Below are positions 17,324 to 28,544 of a DNA stretch of 64,000 nt, in pieces. This DNA is from Streptomyces sp. NBC_01353 (lineage in GTDB: Bacteria > Actinomycetota > Actinomycetes > Streptomycetales > Streptomycetaceae): the NCBI RefSeq assembly GCF_036237275.1, contig NZ_CP108352.1, forward strand, positions 8,209,501 through 8,273,500, written 5' to 3'. Position numbers and translations under genes: made by a program. Positions within the stretch are counted from its first letter, which is position 1. Each line of letters opens with the position of its first letter. The notes under the pieces were generated by a model. It searched no databases and was not told the origin of the DNA. It was given only the letters and a program-made list of their open reading frames with translations.

Positions 17324-20300
17324 ATGCAGACAGCCCGCCTCAGACGACGGCGCAGAGCCCTCGTCAGCGGGATCGCGGTGACAGTCGCACTGTCACTGAC
17401 GAGCCAGCTCTCGACCGCGACCGCAGCGACACCCGAGGACCTGAGCGATCGGCCGGTGCTGCAGAAGGGCGCGACCACATCGGCCGTCACCCTGATCACC
17501 GGCGACACCGTCTCGCTCACCACCGAGCCCGGCGGCCGTCAGGCGGTGCAGGTCCTGTCGGCGGGGACGTCCAGGATCTTCGAGTCCACCAGCGGTCAGA
17601 ACGGCGATGTCTACGTCTACCCGGACGTCACGGCGACGGCGCTCGCCTCGGGCACGGTGGACCGCGAGCTGTTCAACGTCAGCCGGCTGATACGGGACGG
17701 ATACGCCGACGCCGAGTCCGCCGAACTCCCGGCCATCGTCGACTTCCAGGGCCAGCCGGACGCCGCGGCGCTGAGAACGAGGTCCGAGGACCTGCCGGGC
17801 AGCGAGAGCAAGCGCGTCATGCCCCGGCTCGGGCTGTCGTCGGTCCACGTCCACAAGCAGTACGCGAAGGACTTCTGGCAGTCCGTCAATCCGCAGGCGG
17901 GCAAGACCCGCGGCGCGCCGACGCCCGGCACGGCCGGGGTGACCAAGCTCTGGTACGACGGCAAGGCCGAGGTCGCGCTGGACCGGAGCGTGCCGCAGAT
18001 CGGCGCCCCGGAGGCCTGGGGCAAGGGATACGACGGCAAGGGCGTGAAGGTCGCTGTCCTGGACACTGGTGCCGACCTCAACAACGCCGACATCAAGTCG
18101 GAGATCGTCGGGAGCCGGAGCTTCATCAGCGGTCAGGGGGTCCAGGACGGCCATGGCCATGGCACCCATGTCGCGGCCACCGTCGCGGGCAGCGGCGCCA
18201 ACTCCGGCGGCAAGCACAAGGGCGTCGCCCCGGGCGCCGACCTGCTGGTCGGCAAGGTGCTCAGCAACACCGGCCAGGGCCCGACCTCCAGCATCCTGGC
18301 CGGGATGGAGTGGGCGGTCGCCCAGGGCGCCGACATCGTCAGCATGAGCCTCGGCGGCGACGACGCTCCCGGTGAGGACCCGCTGACCATGGCGGTCGAC
18401 TCGCTCAGCGCCTCTTCGGACACCCTGTTCGTCATCGCCGCGGGCAACAGCGGCCCCGGCGACAGCACCCTCGGCACCCCCGGCGCCGCCGACGCGGCCC
18501 TCACCGTCGGCGCCGTCGACAAGTCCGACGAGCTCGCCCCTTTCTCGAGCCGCGGCCCGCGGCTCGGTGACATGGCGATGAAGCCGGAGATCACCGCGCC
18601 TGGTGTGGCCATCGTCGCCGCCCGCGCGGCCGGCACCGCCATGGGCACCCCCGTGGACGCCAACTACACCTCGGCCAACGGCACCTCGATGGCCACACCG
18701 CACGTGTCGGGGGCCGCCGCGATCCTCAAGCAGCGCCACCCCGAGTGGACCGGGCAGCGCATCAAGGAGGCCCTGACCGCGCACGCCAAGTCCGCCGCCG
18801 GGCAGACCGTCCATCAGCAGGGCTACGGCCGGGTCGACGTCCCCGCCGCGCTCGACCCGTCGCTGGAGCTGTCCGGTACGGCCGACTTCCGCATGATCCC
18901 GTGGCAGAAGGACACGTACGAGAAGCGGACCCGCACCCTGACGCTCCGCAACAACGCCGCGACCGACACCGTCGTGACCCTGCTTGCGTCGGCCAAGGAC
19001 GCGAGCGGCACCGAGGTCCCCGCAGGCTCGCTGTCCCTTTCGGGAGCGGGCCTGTCCGACGGGCGGCTCACCGTCCCGGCCGGCTCCACCGCCGAGGTGA
19101 CCGTCGTACTCGACCCCAACGGTCTGACGACCGGGCGGTACAGCGGCTCCGTCACCGCCACCGCCGCGAGCGGTGAGTCGGTGCACGCCGCGCTCGGCTT
19201 CGTCACCGCCGTCGAACAGCACGACGTCACGCTGAACGTCACCGACCGCTTCGGCAAGACCCCCAGTGCGTTCAAGTTCACCCTGCACGGGCTGGACAAC
19301 ACCGTCTGGGAGAGCCGGACGCTGTACGCCACCGGCACGGTCACCCTGTCGGTGCCGCTCGGCCGCTACTCCGTCGAGGGCTCGGTCTACTCGGCCGCTC
19401 CCACCGGCGGCGCGGTCTCCCATGCGGCAGACCTGTTCACCGTGCCGAACATCGAAGTGGCCGACCGCGACCAGAGCTTCACCGTCGACGGCACCACCGC
19501 CACCGACCTCGGCGTGAAGATCGAGGGTGAGATGCGGCCGCTGGAGACGGGCCAGGTGGCCTTGCAGATCGTCCGCGACGACGGCACGATCAACAGCCAC
19601 TCCAACTTCGCCGGCATCAGCGGATCCGGCAACAGGTCCGACACCAAGTTCGGAGCCATTCCCAGTGCGGGCGCCACCTCCGGTGCACTGCGGGTGGAGA
19701 CCTTCCTGACCCGGCGCGAGCCGCTGGTGCACATGCAGGTCACCAGCCCCGGGCACCTCGCCGTCCCGCTGAAGTCTTCCGTTCTCGCGAAGCGCTTCGA
19801 GGGCACTGAGCGCACCGAGCTGGTCGACCTCGGCGCCGGCACTGAGCAGGACTTCTCCGGTGCCGACGCCAAGGGCAAGACCGTCCTGGTCTCCGTGGCC
19901 GACGTCACCAAGGCCGGCGACCGGGCCGTCAGGGCCGCGGCCGCCGGGGCCGTCGCCGTGATCGTGGCGCCCGCAGACCCGGGTCCCAGCGGCAGCGGCG
20001 TTCCCGCGGGCCAGGCCGTCCCGGTCGCCCACGCCACGTACGACGACGCCGCAGGTCTCAAGGCCTTGCTGGCCAGGGGCCAGGTCCGGATCGCCTTGAA
20101 GGGCGTCCTGGAGTCGGGCTACACCTACGCGCCGCACTTCACCGACGACCGGGTCCCCGCCGACCTCGCCAAGACCGTCGCGGTGGGAGATTTCGCCAAG
20201 GTCAGGAACACGTACCACTCCGACGGGGCGCGACGTCTCGGCGCCGAGTACCTGCCGGCGTGGGGTCCGAAGCAGTGGACCGCGATCGCGGACGGTCAGC

Positions 20301-21160
20301 CCCTCTACCAGGGCACCAGCCGCGACGACTACTTCCTGGCGGGTACCGGGGTCTCCTACATGCCGTCGGTGGGGGCCAACTTCCACACCTCCACCTGGAC
20401 GATGGCCGATGTGCGGAGCACCTTCGGTACACCGGGCAAGTCCTACACCCGCAGCTGGTTCGCCGGTCCGACGCGCCTGTCACCGTACGAATTCGGGCCG
20501 TGTGTCTTCTGCCGCGCCGACGTCTGGCAGAAGCTGCCCGGCGGCAGCGGTGCCGACAACGAGCCCACCCACACCCTGCGGGGCCTGACCAACACCTGGA
20601 GCTTCTACCTCAACGGGCAGCCGATCACCGGCTTCGGCCAGCTGGTGCCGGAGAAGGCGGACTACCGGTACGTGCTCGACCAGAAGCTGGCCACCGACAT
20701 CCCGGGCGTCAACCTGGGCCGCCAGATGCGCACCGAGTGGAACTTCAGCCAGGCGGCACCGACCACCATGGCCGTCAAGGACTGCGACACGGCGTTCATC
20801 CCCACGCCCAAGGTCTGCGAGCCCATGCCCGTGGTCCTGCTCGACTACGACCTGCCGCTGAACGAGCTCAACCAGGCGCGGGCCGGCCTGCCGTTCACCT
20901 TCACCGTGGACGGCGCCAGGGCCAAGGGCTGGACCGGCTCCACCGCGATGGCCGGCGCCAAGGTGTCGGTGTCGTACGACGACGGAGCCACCTGGAAGTC
21001 CGCCAAGGTGCTGCGCAAGGACAGCAACTCCTTCCAGGCTCTGCTCTGGCACCCCAAGCTCGCCGACACCAACGGCTACGTGACGCTCAAGACCGAGGCC
21101 TGGGATGCGGCAGGCAGTCGCACCGTCCAGACCCTCACCCGGGCGTACGCCCTCAAGTGA
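17324..21160 (+). CDS. secreted S8 (subtilisin-like) serine protease with PA domain
   Basis: A 1278-residue exoprotease. Arg-rich n-region and hydrophobic core (ALVSGIAVTVALSLT) form a signal peptide cut near ATAATP. A propeptide follows to about 210. The catalytic triad is Asp247 (VAVLDTGAD), His282 (HGHGTHVAATVAG) and Ser455 (NGTSMATPHVSGAAA), with the oxyanion Asn in AAGNSGPG. A protease-associated domain lies near 840-920, and the C-terminal half is beta-rich, ending without a membrane anchor. ATG 17324 is chosen because GAAAGGA lies 7 nt upstream; GTG 17309 is in frame. A long spacer after the LuxR-type gene (17111-17323) carries its promoter. Confidence 0.93.
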   Translation: MQTARLRRRRRALVSGIAVTVALSLTSQLSTATAATPEDLSDRPVLQKGATTSAVTLITGDTVSLTTEPGGRQAVQVLSAGTSRIFESTSGQNGDVYVYPDVTATALASGTVDRELFNVSRLIRDGYADAESAELPAIVDFQGQPDAAALRTRSEDLPGSESKRVMPRLGLSSVHVHKQYAKDFWQSVNPQAGKTRGAPTPGTAGVTKLWYDGKAEVALDRSVPQIGAPEAWGKGYDGKGVKVAVLDTGADLNNADIKSEIVGSRSFISGQGVQDGHGHGTHVAATVAGSGANSGGKHKGVAPGADLLVGKVLSNTGQGPTSSILAGMEWAVAQGADIVSMSLGGDDAPGEDPLTMAVDSLSASSDTLFVIAAGNSGPGDSTLGTPGAADAALTVGAVDKSDELAPFSSRGPRLGDMAMKPEITAPGVAIVAARAAGTAMGTPVDANYTSANGTSMATPHVSGAAAILKQRHPEWTGQRIKEALTAHAKSAAGQTVHQQGYGRVDVPAALDPSLELSGTADFRMIPWQKDTYEKRTRTLTLRNNAATDTVVTLLASAKDASGTEVPAGSLSLSGAGLSDGRLTVPAGSTAEVTVVLDPNGLTTGRYSGSVTATAASGESVHAALGFVTAVEQHDVTLNVTDRFGKTPSAFKFTLHGLDNTVWESRTLYATGTVTLSVPLGRYSVEGSVYSAAPTGGAVSHAADLFTVPNIEVADRDQSFTVDGTTATDLGVKIEGEMRPLETGQVALQIVRDDGTINSHSNFAGISGSGNRSDTKFGAIPSAGATSGALRVETFLTRREPLVHMQVTSPGHLAVPLKSSVLAKRFEGTERTELVDLGAGTEQDFSGADAKGKTVLVSVADVTKAGDRAVRAAAAGAVAVIVAPADPGPSGSGVPAGQAVPVAHATYDDAAGLKALLARGQVRIALKGVLESGYTYAPHFTDDRVPADLAKTVAVGDFAKVRNTYHSDGARRLGAEYLPAWGPKQWTAIADGQPLYQGTSRDDYFLAGTGVSYMPSVGANFHTSTWTMADVRSTFGTPGKSYTRSWFAGPTRLSPYEFGPCVFCRADVWQKLPGGSGADNEPTHTLRGLTNTWSFYLNGQPITGFGQLVPEKADYRYVLDQKLATDIPGVNLGRQMRTEWNFSQAAPTTMAVKDCDTAFIPTPKVCEPMPVVLLDYDLPLNELNQARAGLPFTFTVDGARAKGWTGSTAMAGAKVSVSYDDGATWKSAKVLRKDSNSFQALLWHPKLADTNGYVTLKTEAWDAAGSRTVQTLTRAYALK

Positions 21161-21194
21161 GGCGGCGCTGAGTAACGCGCGGGCAGAGTGCGTA

Positions 21195-21222
21195 CCCCGC
21201 CGGGTGGTGACATCCGGCGGGG
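21195..21222 (+). terminator. rho-independent-type hairpin after the S8 protease
   Basis: CCCCGCCGG (21195-21203) and CCGGCGGGG (21214-21222) form a perfect nine-pair stem with a 10-nt loop, 35 nt after the protease stop. Confidence 0.7.
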
Positions 21223-21702
21223 GATGCACCCTGCTTCGTCGCACTGCGCCGGCGCGGGTACCGGTCTTACCTGTGCTCCACCGGCTGACACCGCCGGTCC
21301 GGCGGCCCGGGTTCCGTCGGCCGACCTCAGACGGCGATGTTCGTAGGCCGTCCTCCCTCTGCGAGATCACCCCGCTTCATGCCCGGAGCAACGACCGGGG
21401 CACGAGGCGGTCGCCTGATCGGACGGACAAGTCCCAGGGGGCGTGCCTCGGGTGTCGCCGTCGAGTTCGTCTTCGGGCTCGTTCCTGCCGTCGGACTCCT
21501 CCTCGCGGTCGGCGGCCCGGTAGTGGTACGCGTCCGCCCACCAGTCGTCGTCCATCCATTCGTCGTCCTCGATCCATGCCAAGTGGTGGTCACCCGCACC
21601 TGTCTTGGGGATGCGGATGACGCGGCGGGCCCCCTGGGGGCGCCCCGGCCACCCCCCAAGGGCAGGGGCCCCTCGCCGCTGCGCGAGCCCCCACCCGGGC
21701 GG
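21223..21702. other. 480-nt convergent gap; possible small acidic ORF on the minus strand
   Basis: Between the protease and the sugar permease no known gene is visible. A leftward frame (21582 to 21367, TTG start, 71 codons) encodes a strikingly acidic, Trp-rich peptide (WIEDDEWMDDDWWADAYHY) continuing EEESDGRNEPEDELDGD. The frame is open further upstream without a good start. The composition is unlike a chance GC-rich frame, but no family or ribosome site supports it. Confidence 0.3.
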
Positions 21703-22566
21703 TCACTTCACCGAACCCGCCATCACCCCCTGCACGAAGTGACGCTGGAAGGCGAAGAAGACCACCACCGGCACGATCAGGGAGAGGAAGGCGCCCGGCG
21801 CCAGGACGTCGATGTTGCTGCCGAACTGCCGCACCTGCGACTGCAGTTCCACCGTCAGCGGCTGCGAGGAGCTGTCGGCGAAGAGCAGTGCCACCAGCAT
21901 GTCGTTCCACACCCAGAGGAACTGGAAGATCGCCAGGCTGGCGATCGCCGGGCGGCCCACCGGCAGCACCAGCTGGGTGAAGATCCGCCACTCGCCGCCC
22001 CCGTCCATCCGCGCCGCCTCCAGCATCTCGCGCGGGATGTCGGCGAAGTAGTTGCGCAGCAGGAACACGGCGAAAGGCAGCCCGTAGGCGACGTGGAAGA
22101 GCACCACGCCCGGGATCGTGCCGAACAGCCCCAGCTGCCCGAACAGCTTCGCCACCGGCAGCAGACCCACCTGCACCGGCACCACGAGCAGCGCCACCAC
22201 GCCCAGGAAGATCCAGTCCCGGCCGGGGAACTCCAGCCAGGCGAAGGCGTATCCGGCGAGCGCCGCGACCACGACGACAAGGACGGTCGTCGGCACCGAG
22301 ATCAGCACCGTGCTCCAGAAGGCGCGGGTGATGCCCGCATTGCCCAGCAGGGCGGTGTAGTTGTCCAGAGACAGCTGACCGGGGCCGGTCAGCGCGGTCC
22401 ACCAGCCGCTCGCCGCGTTGTCGCTCGCCGAGCGCAGCGAGGACAGCAGCAGTCCGGCGACCGGGGTCACCCAGATCAGGCCGACCACGGCCAGGAACGC
22501 CTGAACCAGGCCGTTGCCCAGCCAGCGGCGCAGCCGGCCGCCAGGCATCGTCGCGGTCGTACTCAT
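21703..22566 (-). CDS. carbohydrate ABC transporter permease, MalG type
   Basis: A 287-residue inner-membrane permease with six TM helices and the EAA loop EAARMDGGGEWRIFTQLVLP that docks the ATPase. It starts MSTTATMPGG at ATG 22566, overlapping the stop of the preceding permease by 4 nt (ATGA), and ends HFVQGVMAGSVK, the typical MalG C terminus. It is the last gene of the glucosidase operon. No ATPase is encoded here, so a shared MsiK-type ATPase elsewhere is expected, as in other Streptomyces sugar importers. Confidence 0.92.
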   Translation of the reverse strand: MSTTATMPGGRLRRWLGNGLVQAFLAVVGLIWVTPVAGLLLSSLRSASDNAASGWWTALTGPGQLSLDNYTALLGNAGITRAFWSTVLISVPTTVLVVVVAALAGYAFAWLEFPGRDWIFLGVVALLVVPVQVGLLPVAKLFGQLGLFGTIPGVVLFHVAYGLPFAVFLLRNYFADIPREMLEAARMDGGGEWRIFTQLVLPVGRPAIASLAIFQFLWVWNDMLVALLFADSSSQPLTVELQSQVRQFGSNIDVLAPGAFLSLIVPVVVFFAFQRHFVQGVMAGSVK

Positions 22567-23927
22567 GACTGACTCCTGCGGAAGCGGCGGACGTTGAACA
22601 CCATCGCGGGGATCACCAGCAGCAGGAGCAGAACACCGAGCGCGCTGCCGAGCCCCTGGTCGTTGCCGCCGCCGAAGGACACCAGCCACATCTGGGTGGC
22701 CAGCACGGTGGCGTCCTCCTGCACGGGCCCCGGCGCGATGATGTAGATCAGGTCGAAGACCTTCATCACATTGATCACCAGCGTCACGAAGACGACGGTC
22801 AGCACGGGTGCAAGCAGCGGTACGGTGATCCGGCGGAAGACCTGCCACTCGTTCGCTCCGTCCATCCGCGCCGCCTCCAGCGCGTCGCGCGGCAGGGACG
22901 ACAGTCCGGCGCCGATGAGCACCATCGCGAAGCCCGTCCAGATCCACAGGTACGCGCCGATGATGGCCGGCGTGACCAGGGCGGGGCCGAGCCAGGAGAC
23001 ACCTTCATACGGCGGCGCGAAGTTCTCCGCGGGCAGCCGGACCGAATAGGTGCCCGCCGCGAGGGCGGTGAAGCGGAACGACCCGTCGGCCGCCGTGGTC
23101 GCGGTGGCGACCGTCTTCCCGTCGCGCACCGCCTCCACCGTCATGCCGGGCAGTCCCCGCTCCGCGGCGTCGATCGCGCCGGGCCGCCCCCCGCCACCGG
23201 GCGTGAAGTCCAGGTACACCGCGCCGGTCACGTCCTTCGGACCGGCCTTGCCGACGGCGGCCGGCTTCGCGTCGGCGGGCAGTTCCTTGGGCGGTACTCC
23301 GACGAGGCCGAGGGCGACGCTCTGTCCCGGGGACACCGCGTCGGCCGTCCCGTACGAGCCGTCAGGTCGCTTGTCGAGCCCCTGGCCCTCGCGGGACCGG
23401 GCCGTCGGGTACGACGAGGAGTCCTGGAACACATCGTGCACGCCGACCGCGGCCGCGTTCAGAACGCCCTTGTCCGGGTCCTCCTCGTACGCGAGGCGGA
23501 AGATGATGCCCGCCGCCAGGAAGGACACGGCCATCGGCATGAACAGCAGCAGCTTGAACGCGGTCGCCCAGCGGACCTTCTCCACCAGCACCGCGAGGAT
23601 CAGCCCCAGCCCGGTCAGCAGCGTCGGCGCGACGACGACCCAGATGGCGCTGTTGCGGATGGCGGTCAGGGTGGCCGGGTCGCGGAAGATCTCCGCATAG
23701 TTGTCCCCGCCGACGAACCGTGAGCCGGCCGCGTCGAAGAAGCTGCGGCCCACGGAGAACAGCACCGGGTAGACGACCAGCGCGCCGAGCAGCAGCAGCG
23801 TCGGCAGCACGAACGCCACGGCGATGATCCGCCGGCGCCGCCGGGCCCGGTCTCGCGGGCCGTTGTCCCGCCGGCCGCCCTTTGAGGAGTCGACCCGGGG
23901 TGGTGGGGGAGCGGTGACTGTGGTCAT
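22563..23927 (-). CDS. carbohydrate ABC transporter permease, MalF type, with large inserted extracytoplasmic domain
   Basis: A 454-residue permease, about 140 residues longer than plain MalF-like proteins. After two to three TM helices and FKLLLFMPMAVSFLAAGIIF, residues about 163-305 form a soluble insert (QDSSSYPTARSREGQGLDKR, then a CNA-B/SdrD-like fold with GLPGMTVEAVRDGKTVATAT and DGSFRFTALAAGTYSVRLP). The TM core then resumes with the EAA loop EAARMDGANEWQVFRRITVP. The insert faces outward and could contact the binding protein or cell wall. It lies 10 nt after the binding-protein gene and overlaps the next permease. Confidence 0.92.
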   Translation of the reverse strand: MTTVTAPPPPRVDSSKGGRRDNGPRDRARRRRRIIAVAFVLPTLLLLGALVVYPVLFSVGRSFFDAAGSRFVGGDNYAEIFRDPATLTAIRNSAIWVVVAPTLLTGLGLILAVLVEKVRWATAFKLLLFMPMAVSFLAAGIIFRLAYEEDPDKGVLNAAAVGVHDVFQDSSSYPTARSREGQGLDKRPDGSYGTADAVSPGQSVALGLVGVPPKELPADAKPAAVGKAGPKDVTGAVYLDFTPGGGGRPGAIDAAERGLPGMTVEAVRDGKTVATATTAADGSFRFTALAAGTYSVRLPAENFAPPYEGVSWLGPALVTPAIIGAYLWIWTGFAMVLIGAGLSSLPRDALEAARMDGANEWQVFRRITVPLLAPVLTVVFVTLVINVMKVFDLIYIIAPGPVQEDATVLATQMWLVSFGGGNDQGLGSALGVLLLLLVIPAMVFNVRRFRRSQS

Positions 23928-23937
23928 GACGGCCGCC

Positions 23938-25256
23938 TCAGCTCTTGTACGCCTTGGCCGCCGCGCCTTCCAGCGCCGCGGCGGTGGCGGCCGGGTTCGA
24001 CGGGTCGCGCAGGAAGTCCTGGAGGATCTTCCACTCGCCCACGCCCTTGGTGCCCCCGAATGCCGCCGGAGCCTGGTCCGACATGTCGAAGCGCACCGAA
24101 TCCCCGGCGTCTATCAGCGACTTGGCCGTTTCGCGGAGCGTGTCGTCGCCGTAGGAGGCGAGGTCGAGCTTCTTGTTCGGCGACAGGAAGCCGCCCGCCT
24201 CGGCCCACACGGCCGCGGCCTCCGGCGTCGCGAGGTACTCCAGGAACGCCGTCGCGGCCTCCTGGTTCTTGCCGTCCTTCAGGACGACGGCCGCGTCACC
24301 GCCGCTGACGACCGGCGCCTTGCCGCCCGCGACCGCCGGGAAGGGGAAGAAGGTGGCATCCTCGCCGATCTTCTTGCCGAACTGGTCCTTGGCGATGCCG
24401 GCGACGAAGTCGCCTTCGTACACCATCCCGGCCTCGGGCTTCGGGCCGAAGACCTTCTCGACGGAGCCGGGGAAGTCGGTGCCCAGTGCGCCCTTCTGGC
24501 CGCCCGCGATCAGTTTCTTGTCGGAGAAGAGCGCGCCGAGGGTGGTCAGCGCCTTCACGACGGTCGGGTCCGTCCACGCCATCTCGTGCTTGGCGAGCTG
24601 GTCGTACTTCTCGGGGCCGGCCTGGGAGAGGTATATGTTCTCGAACCAGTCCGTGAGCGTCCAGCCGTCCTCACCGGCGACCGCGAAGGCCGGCAAGCCG
24701 GAGTCGGAGACCGCCTGCCCGCTCCTGAGCATGTCCTCGTACGTCTTCGGCGGCTTCACGCCGGCCTGGTCGAACGCCTCCGGGCTGTACCAGACGGTCG
24801 ACTTGTGGGCGGCCTTGAAGTACAGGCCGTACAAGGTGCCGTCGACGGAGCCGTAGTTCTTCCACACGGGAGCGTAGTTGGCGTCGACGGACTTCTTCGT
24901 GGTCTCGGACAGCGGCTTGAGCCACTTCTGCCGGGCGAACTGCTGGAGCACGCCTACCTGCGGGACCATCACGACGTCGGGGGCGTTGCCGCCCTCGATC
25001 TTGCTGCCGATGACGGTGGAGACGTTGTCACCGGTGGACACGAACTGGGTCTTGGCACCTGTCTGCTCGGTGAAGGCGTCCAGCACCTTCTGGAAGTTCT
25101 TCTGCTCGGCGCCCGACCAGACACCGGCCACGTTCAGGGTCTGGCCGGACAGCTCCTTGCTGCCGCCGCCGGCGCTCACGGGGCCGCCGCCGCACGCGGT
25201 GGCGCCGAGCGCCAGGGTGAGTGCGGAGCAGCAGGCCATCGTCATTCGTCGCATGG

Positions 25257-25260
<4 letters not shown>
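23938..25260 (-). CDS. sugar-binding lipoprotein of the ABC importer
   Basis: A 440-residue extracellular solute-binding protein (family 1). The signal sequence ends in lipobox LGATAC, so the mature protein is lipid-anchored on Cys23. The body shows the usual pattern (GGNAPDVVMVPQVGVLQQFA, KAAHKSTVWYSPEAFDQAG, FPAVAGGKAPVVSGGDAAVV). The ATG overlaps the glucosidase stop by 4 nt. Its pairing with an alpha-glucosidase suggests maltose, isomaltose, trehalose or related alpha-glucosides as cargo. Confidence 0.92.
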
Positions 25261-26912
<1,652 letters not shown>

Positions 26913-26973
26913 CACCCGTTGACCTGTGTTTCTGCGTGAAGGGGTGCTCGCCACCCAGAGCGGGTAGCGGTTA

Positions 26974-26988
26974 TGTATACATGTTAAG
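26974..26988. promoter_or_regulatory. operator-like site upstream of the glucosidase operon
   Basis: The site reads TGTATACATGTTAAG and contains the perfect palindrome ATGTATACAT (26973-26982). It lies 62 nt upstream of the glucosidase start. Twelve of 15 bases recur at 28472, upstream of the second binding protein and padR, which suggests a shared regulator. Confidence 0.5.
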
Positions 26989-27146
26989 TACGCGTGACGA
27001 GAGGGTGTCAACGAAGCTGCCGAAGTTCGGTGCTGGTTGGGGTTGAACGTCCCGGTTTGCCCAGGCGCTCAGGGCGCGTCAGTCCACATGCTGATACCTA
27101 ACAGATAAGTAGGTTCCGTGGAGGTGAACGTGCGATGAGAGAGGAG

Positions 27147-28421
27147 TCAGCGACGACGGGCGATGGCCGCGAGCTCGCCCGCGAGCCGGCGCACCGCCGC
27201 CTCGGGCGTCTGGTGCTGCGCCATCGCGTCATGCGCCACGGCCTGCACGGCGAGGCTCACCTGCTCGTAGTGCGGGCTCTTGGGGCGCGGCGCGGCCGAG
27301 AGCACACTCGCCCGCAGTGCGGGCAGATACGGGAAGCGCGTCACCAGCGCCGGGTCCTCGTACAACGCGGCCCGCACCGGTGGCAGGGCGCCCTCGCTCA
27401 GGACGCGGCGCTGCACCTGCTCGCTCGTGAGGTACGCGATCAGGTCGCGCGCCGACTCGGGGTGTCGGGCATGGCTGCTCACGGCCAGATTGGAGCCGCC
27501 CAGCACACTCGCGCCCGGCCCCCCGGGGCCCGGCAGCGGCACAGCGCCGAACTTCCCCGCGACTCTCGACTGCGCGCCGGAGGCGCCGGCGTACGCGTAA
27601 GGCCAGTTGCGCAGGAAGAGGAGCCGGCCGTCCTGGAACGCCTGCCGGGACTCCTCCTCCTTGTACGTCAGGGCTTCCTTCGGTATCCAGCCGTCCCGCA
27701 CACCACTGGCGAGGAACCCCAGCCCTTCGCGGGCGGCCGCCGAGTCGACCGTGACCCGCTCGCCCTCGTCGCCGAGGACCGTCCCGCCCGCCGAGTACAC
27801 CGCCTCGGCGGCGTTGACCGTCAGCCCCTCGTACGGCAGAAACTGGCCCGCGTACCCATCCAGACCGTGCTTCGGGGCGATGGTGCGGGCCTGCCGCTCC
27901 AGCTCCGCCCACGTCCGCGGCGGGCGCTGTCCCTCGCGGTCGAGCACGTCCTTGCGGTAGAAGAGCATCCCGGCGTTCGTCACATACGGGACGGCGTACA
28001 GCCGCCCGTCGTACGTCGCGGTGTCCACGACCGGCGGCAGAAAGCTCTCCAGCGGGAACCGCCCGCGCTCCAGCGGCGCGATCCACCCCGCCGCGGCGAA
28101 CTCCGACGTCCACGCCACATCGATGTTGAGCAGATCGAACCTGCCCTCGCCCGACCTCAGATCCGTGATCATCTGAGCCCGGGTCTCGTCGGCCGAATCC
28201 GGCAGCTCGACCAGGGTGACCTTCTCGGCCGGATGCGCGCGGTTCCAGCCGTCCAGGACCGAGCCGAGGTAGCCCGTGAGATCACCGGCCGTGGCCAGCG
28301 TCATGGGGCCGCGTCCGCCCTCGCGCTCCGCGCTGCCCGACGGGGCGCCGGAGGCCATGTAACCGGTCAGTACGACCGCGAGAGCCAGGAAGCCCCTACC
28401 CGCGGCCCGTATCCACCGCAT
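27147..28421 (-). CDS. extracellular solute-binding protein (orphan, sugar-type)
   Basis: A 424-residue family 1 solute-binding protein with GGGAGGAACC before ATG 28421. The N terminus (RWIRAAGRGFLALAVVLTGY) is a signal or anchor sequence without a lipobox Cys, unlike its neighbour. Recognisable body segments are DLLNIDVAWTSEFAAAGWIA, VPYVTNAGMLFYRKDVL and SSHARHPESARDLIAYLTSE. It has no permease genes of its own and lies just upstream of the glucosidase operon in the same orientation, so it may share that transporter or may have lost partners. Confidence 0.88.
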   Translation of the reverse strand: MRWIRAAGRGFLALAVVLTGYMASGAPSGSAEREGGRGPMTLATAGDLTGYLGSVLDGWNRAHPAEKVTLVELPDSADETRAQMITDLRSGEGRFDLLNIDVAWTSEFAAAGWIAPLERGRFPLESFLPPVVDTATYDGRLYAVPYVTNAGMLFYRKDVLDREGQRPPRTWAELERQARTIAPKHGLDGYAGQFLPYEGLTVNAAEAVYSAGGTVLGDEGERVTVDSAAAREGLGFLASGVRDGWIPKEALTYKEEESRQAFQDGRLLFLRNWPYAYAGASGAQSRVAGKFGAVPLPGPGGPGASVLGGSNLAVSSHARHPESARDLIAYLTSEQVQRRVLSEGALPPVRAALYEDPALVTRFPYLPALRASVLSAAPRPKSPHYEQVSLAVQAVAHDAMAQHQTPEAAVRRLAGELAAIARRR

Positions 28422-28471
28422 AGGTTCCTCCCAGAGCACCGCGCCGTACACCTTCGTCCGGCGACAGGGCA

Positions 28472-28486
28472 TGTATACCCGTTAGG
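28472..28486. promoter_or_regulatory. second operator-like site, between the orphan binding protein and padR
   Basis: The site reads TGTATACCCGTTAGG, 12 of 15 identical to the site at 26974. It lies between divergent genes, 51 nt upstream of the binding protein and 59 nt upstream of the padR GTG, so it could control either or both. Its TATAC core may also act as a -10 element. Confidence 0.45.
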
Positions 28487-28544
28487 CATGGGCGATACTA
28501 GAGCCCACAACACACCGGGAGCACGCCAAGGGAGGACAGCACGG

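Noticed and set aside
17393-20386. A 997-codon leftward open frame inside the S8 protease
   Set aside because: It is antisense to an intact protease with a complete catalytic triad; no family motifs or ribosome site.
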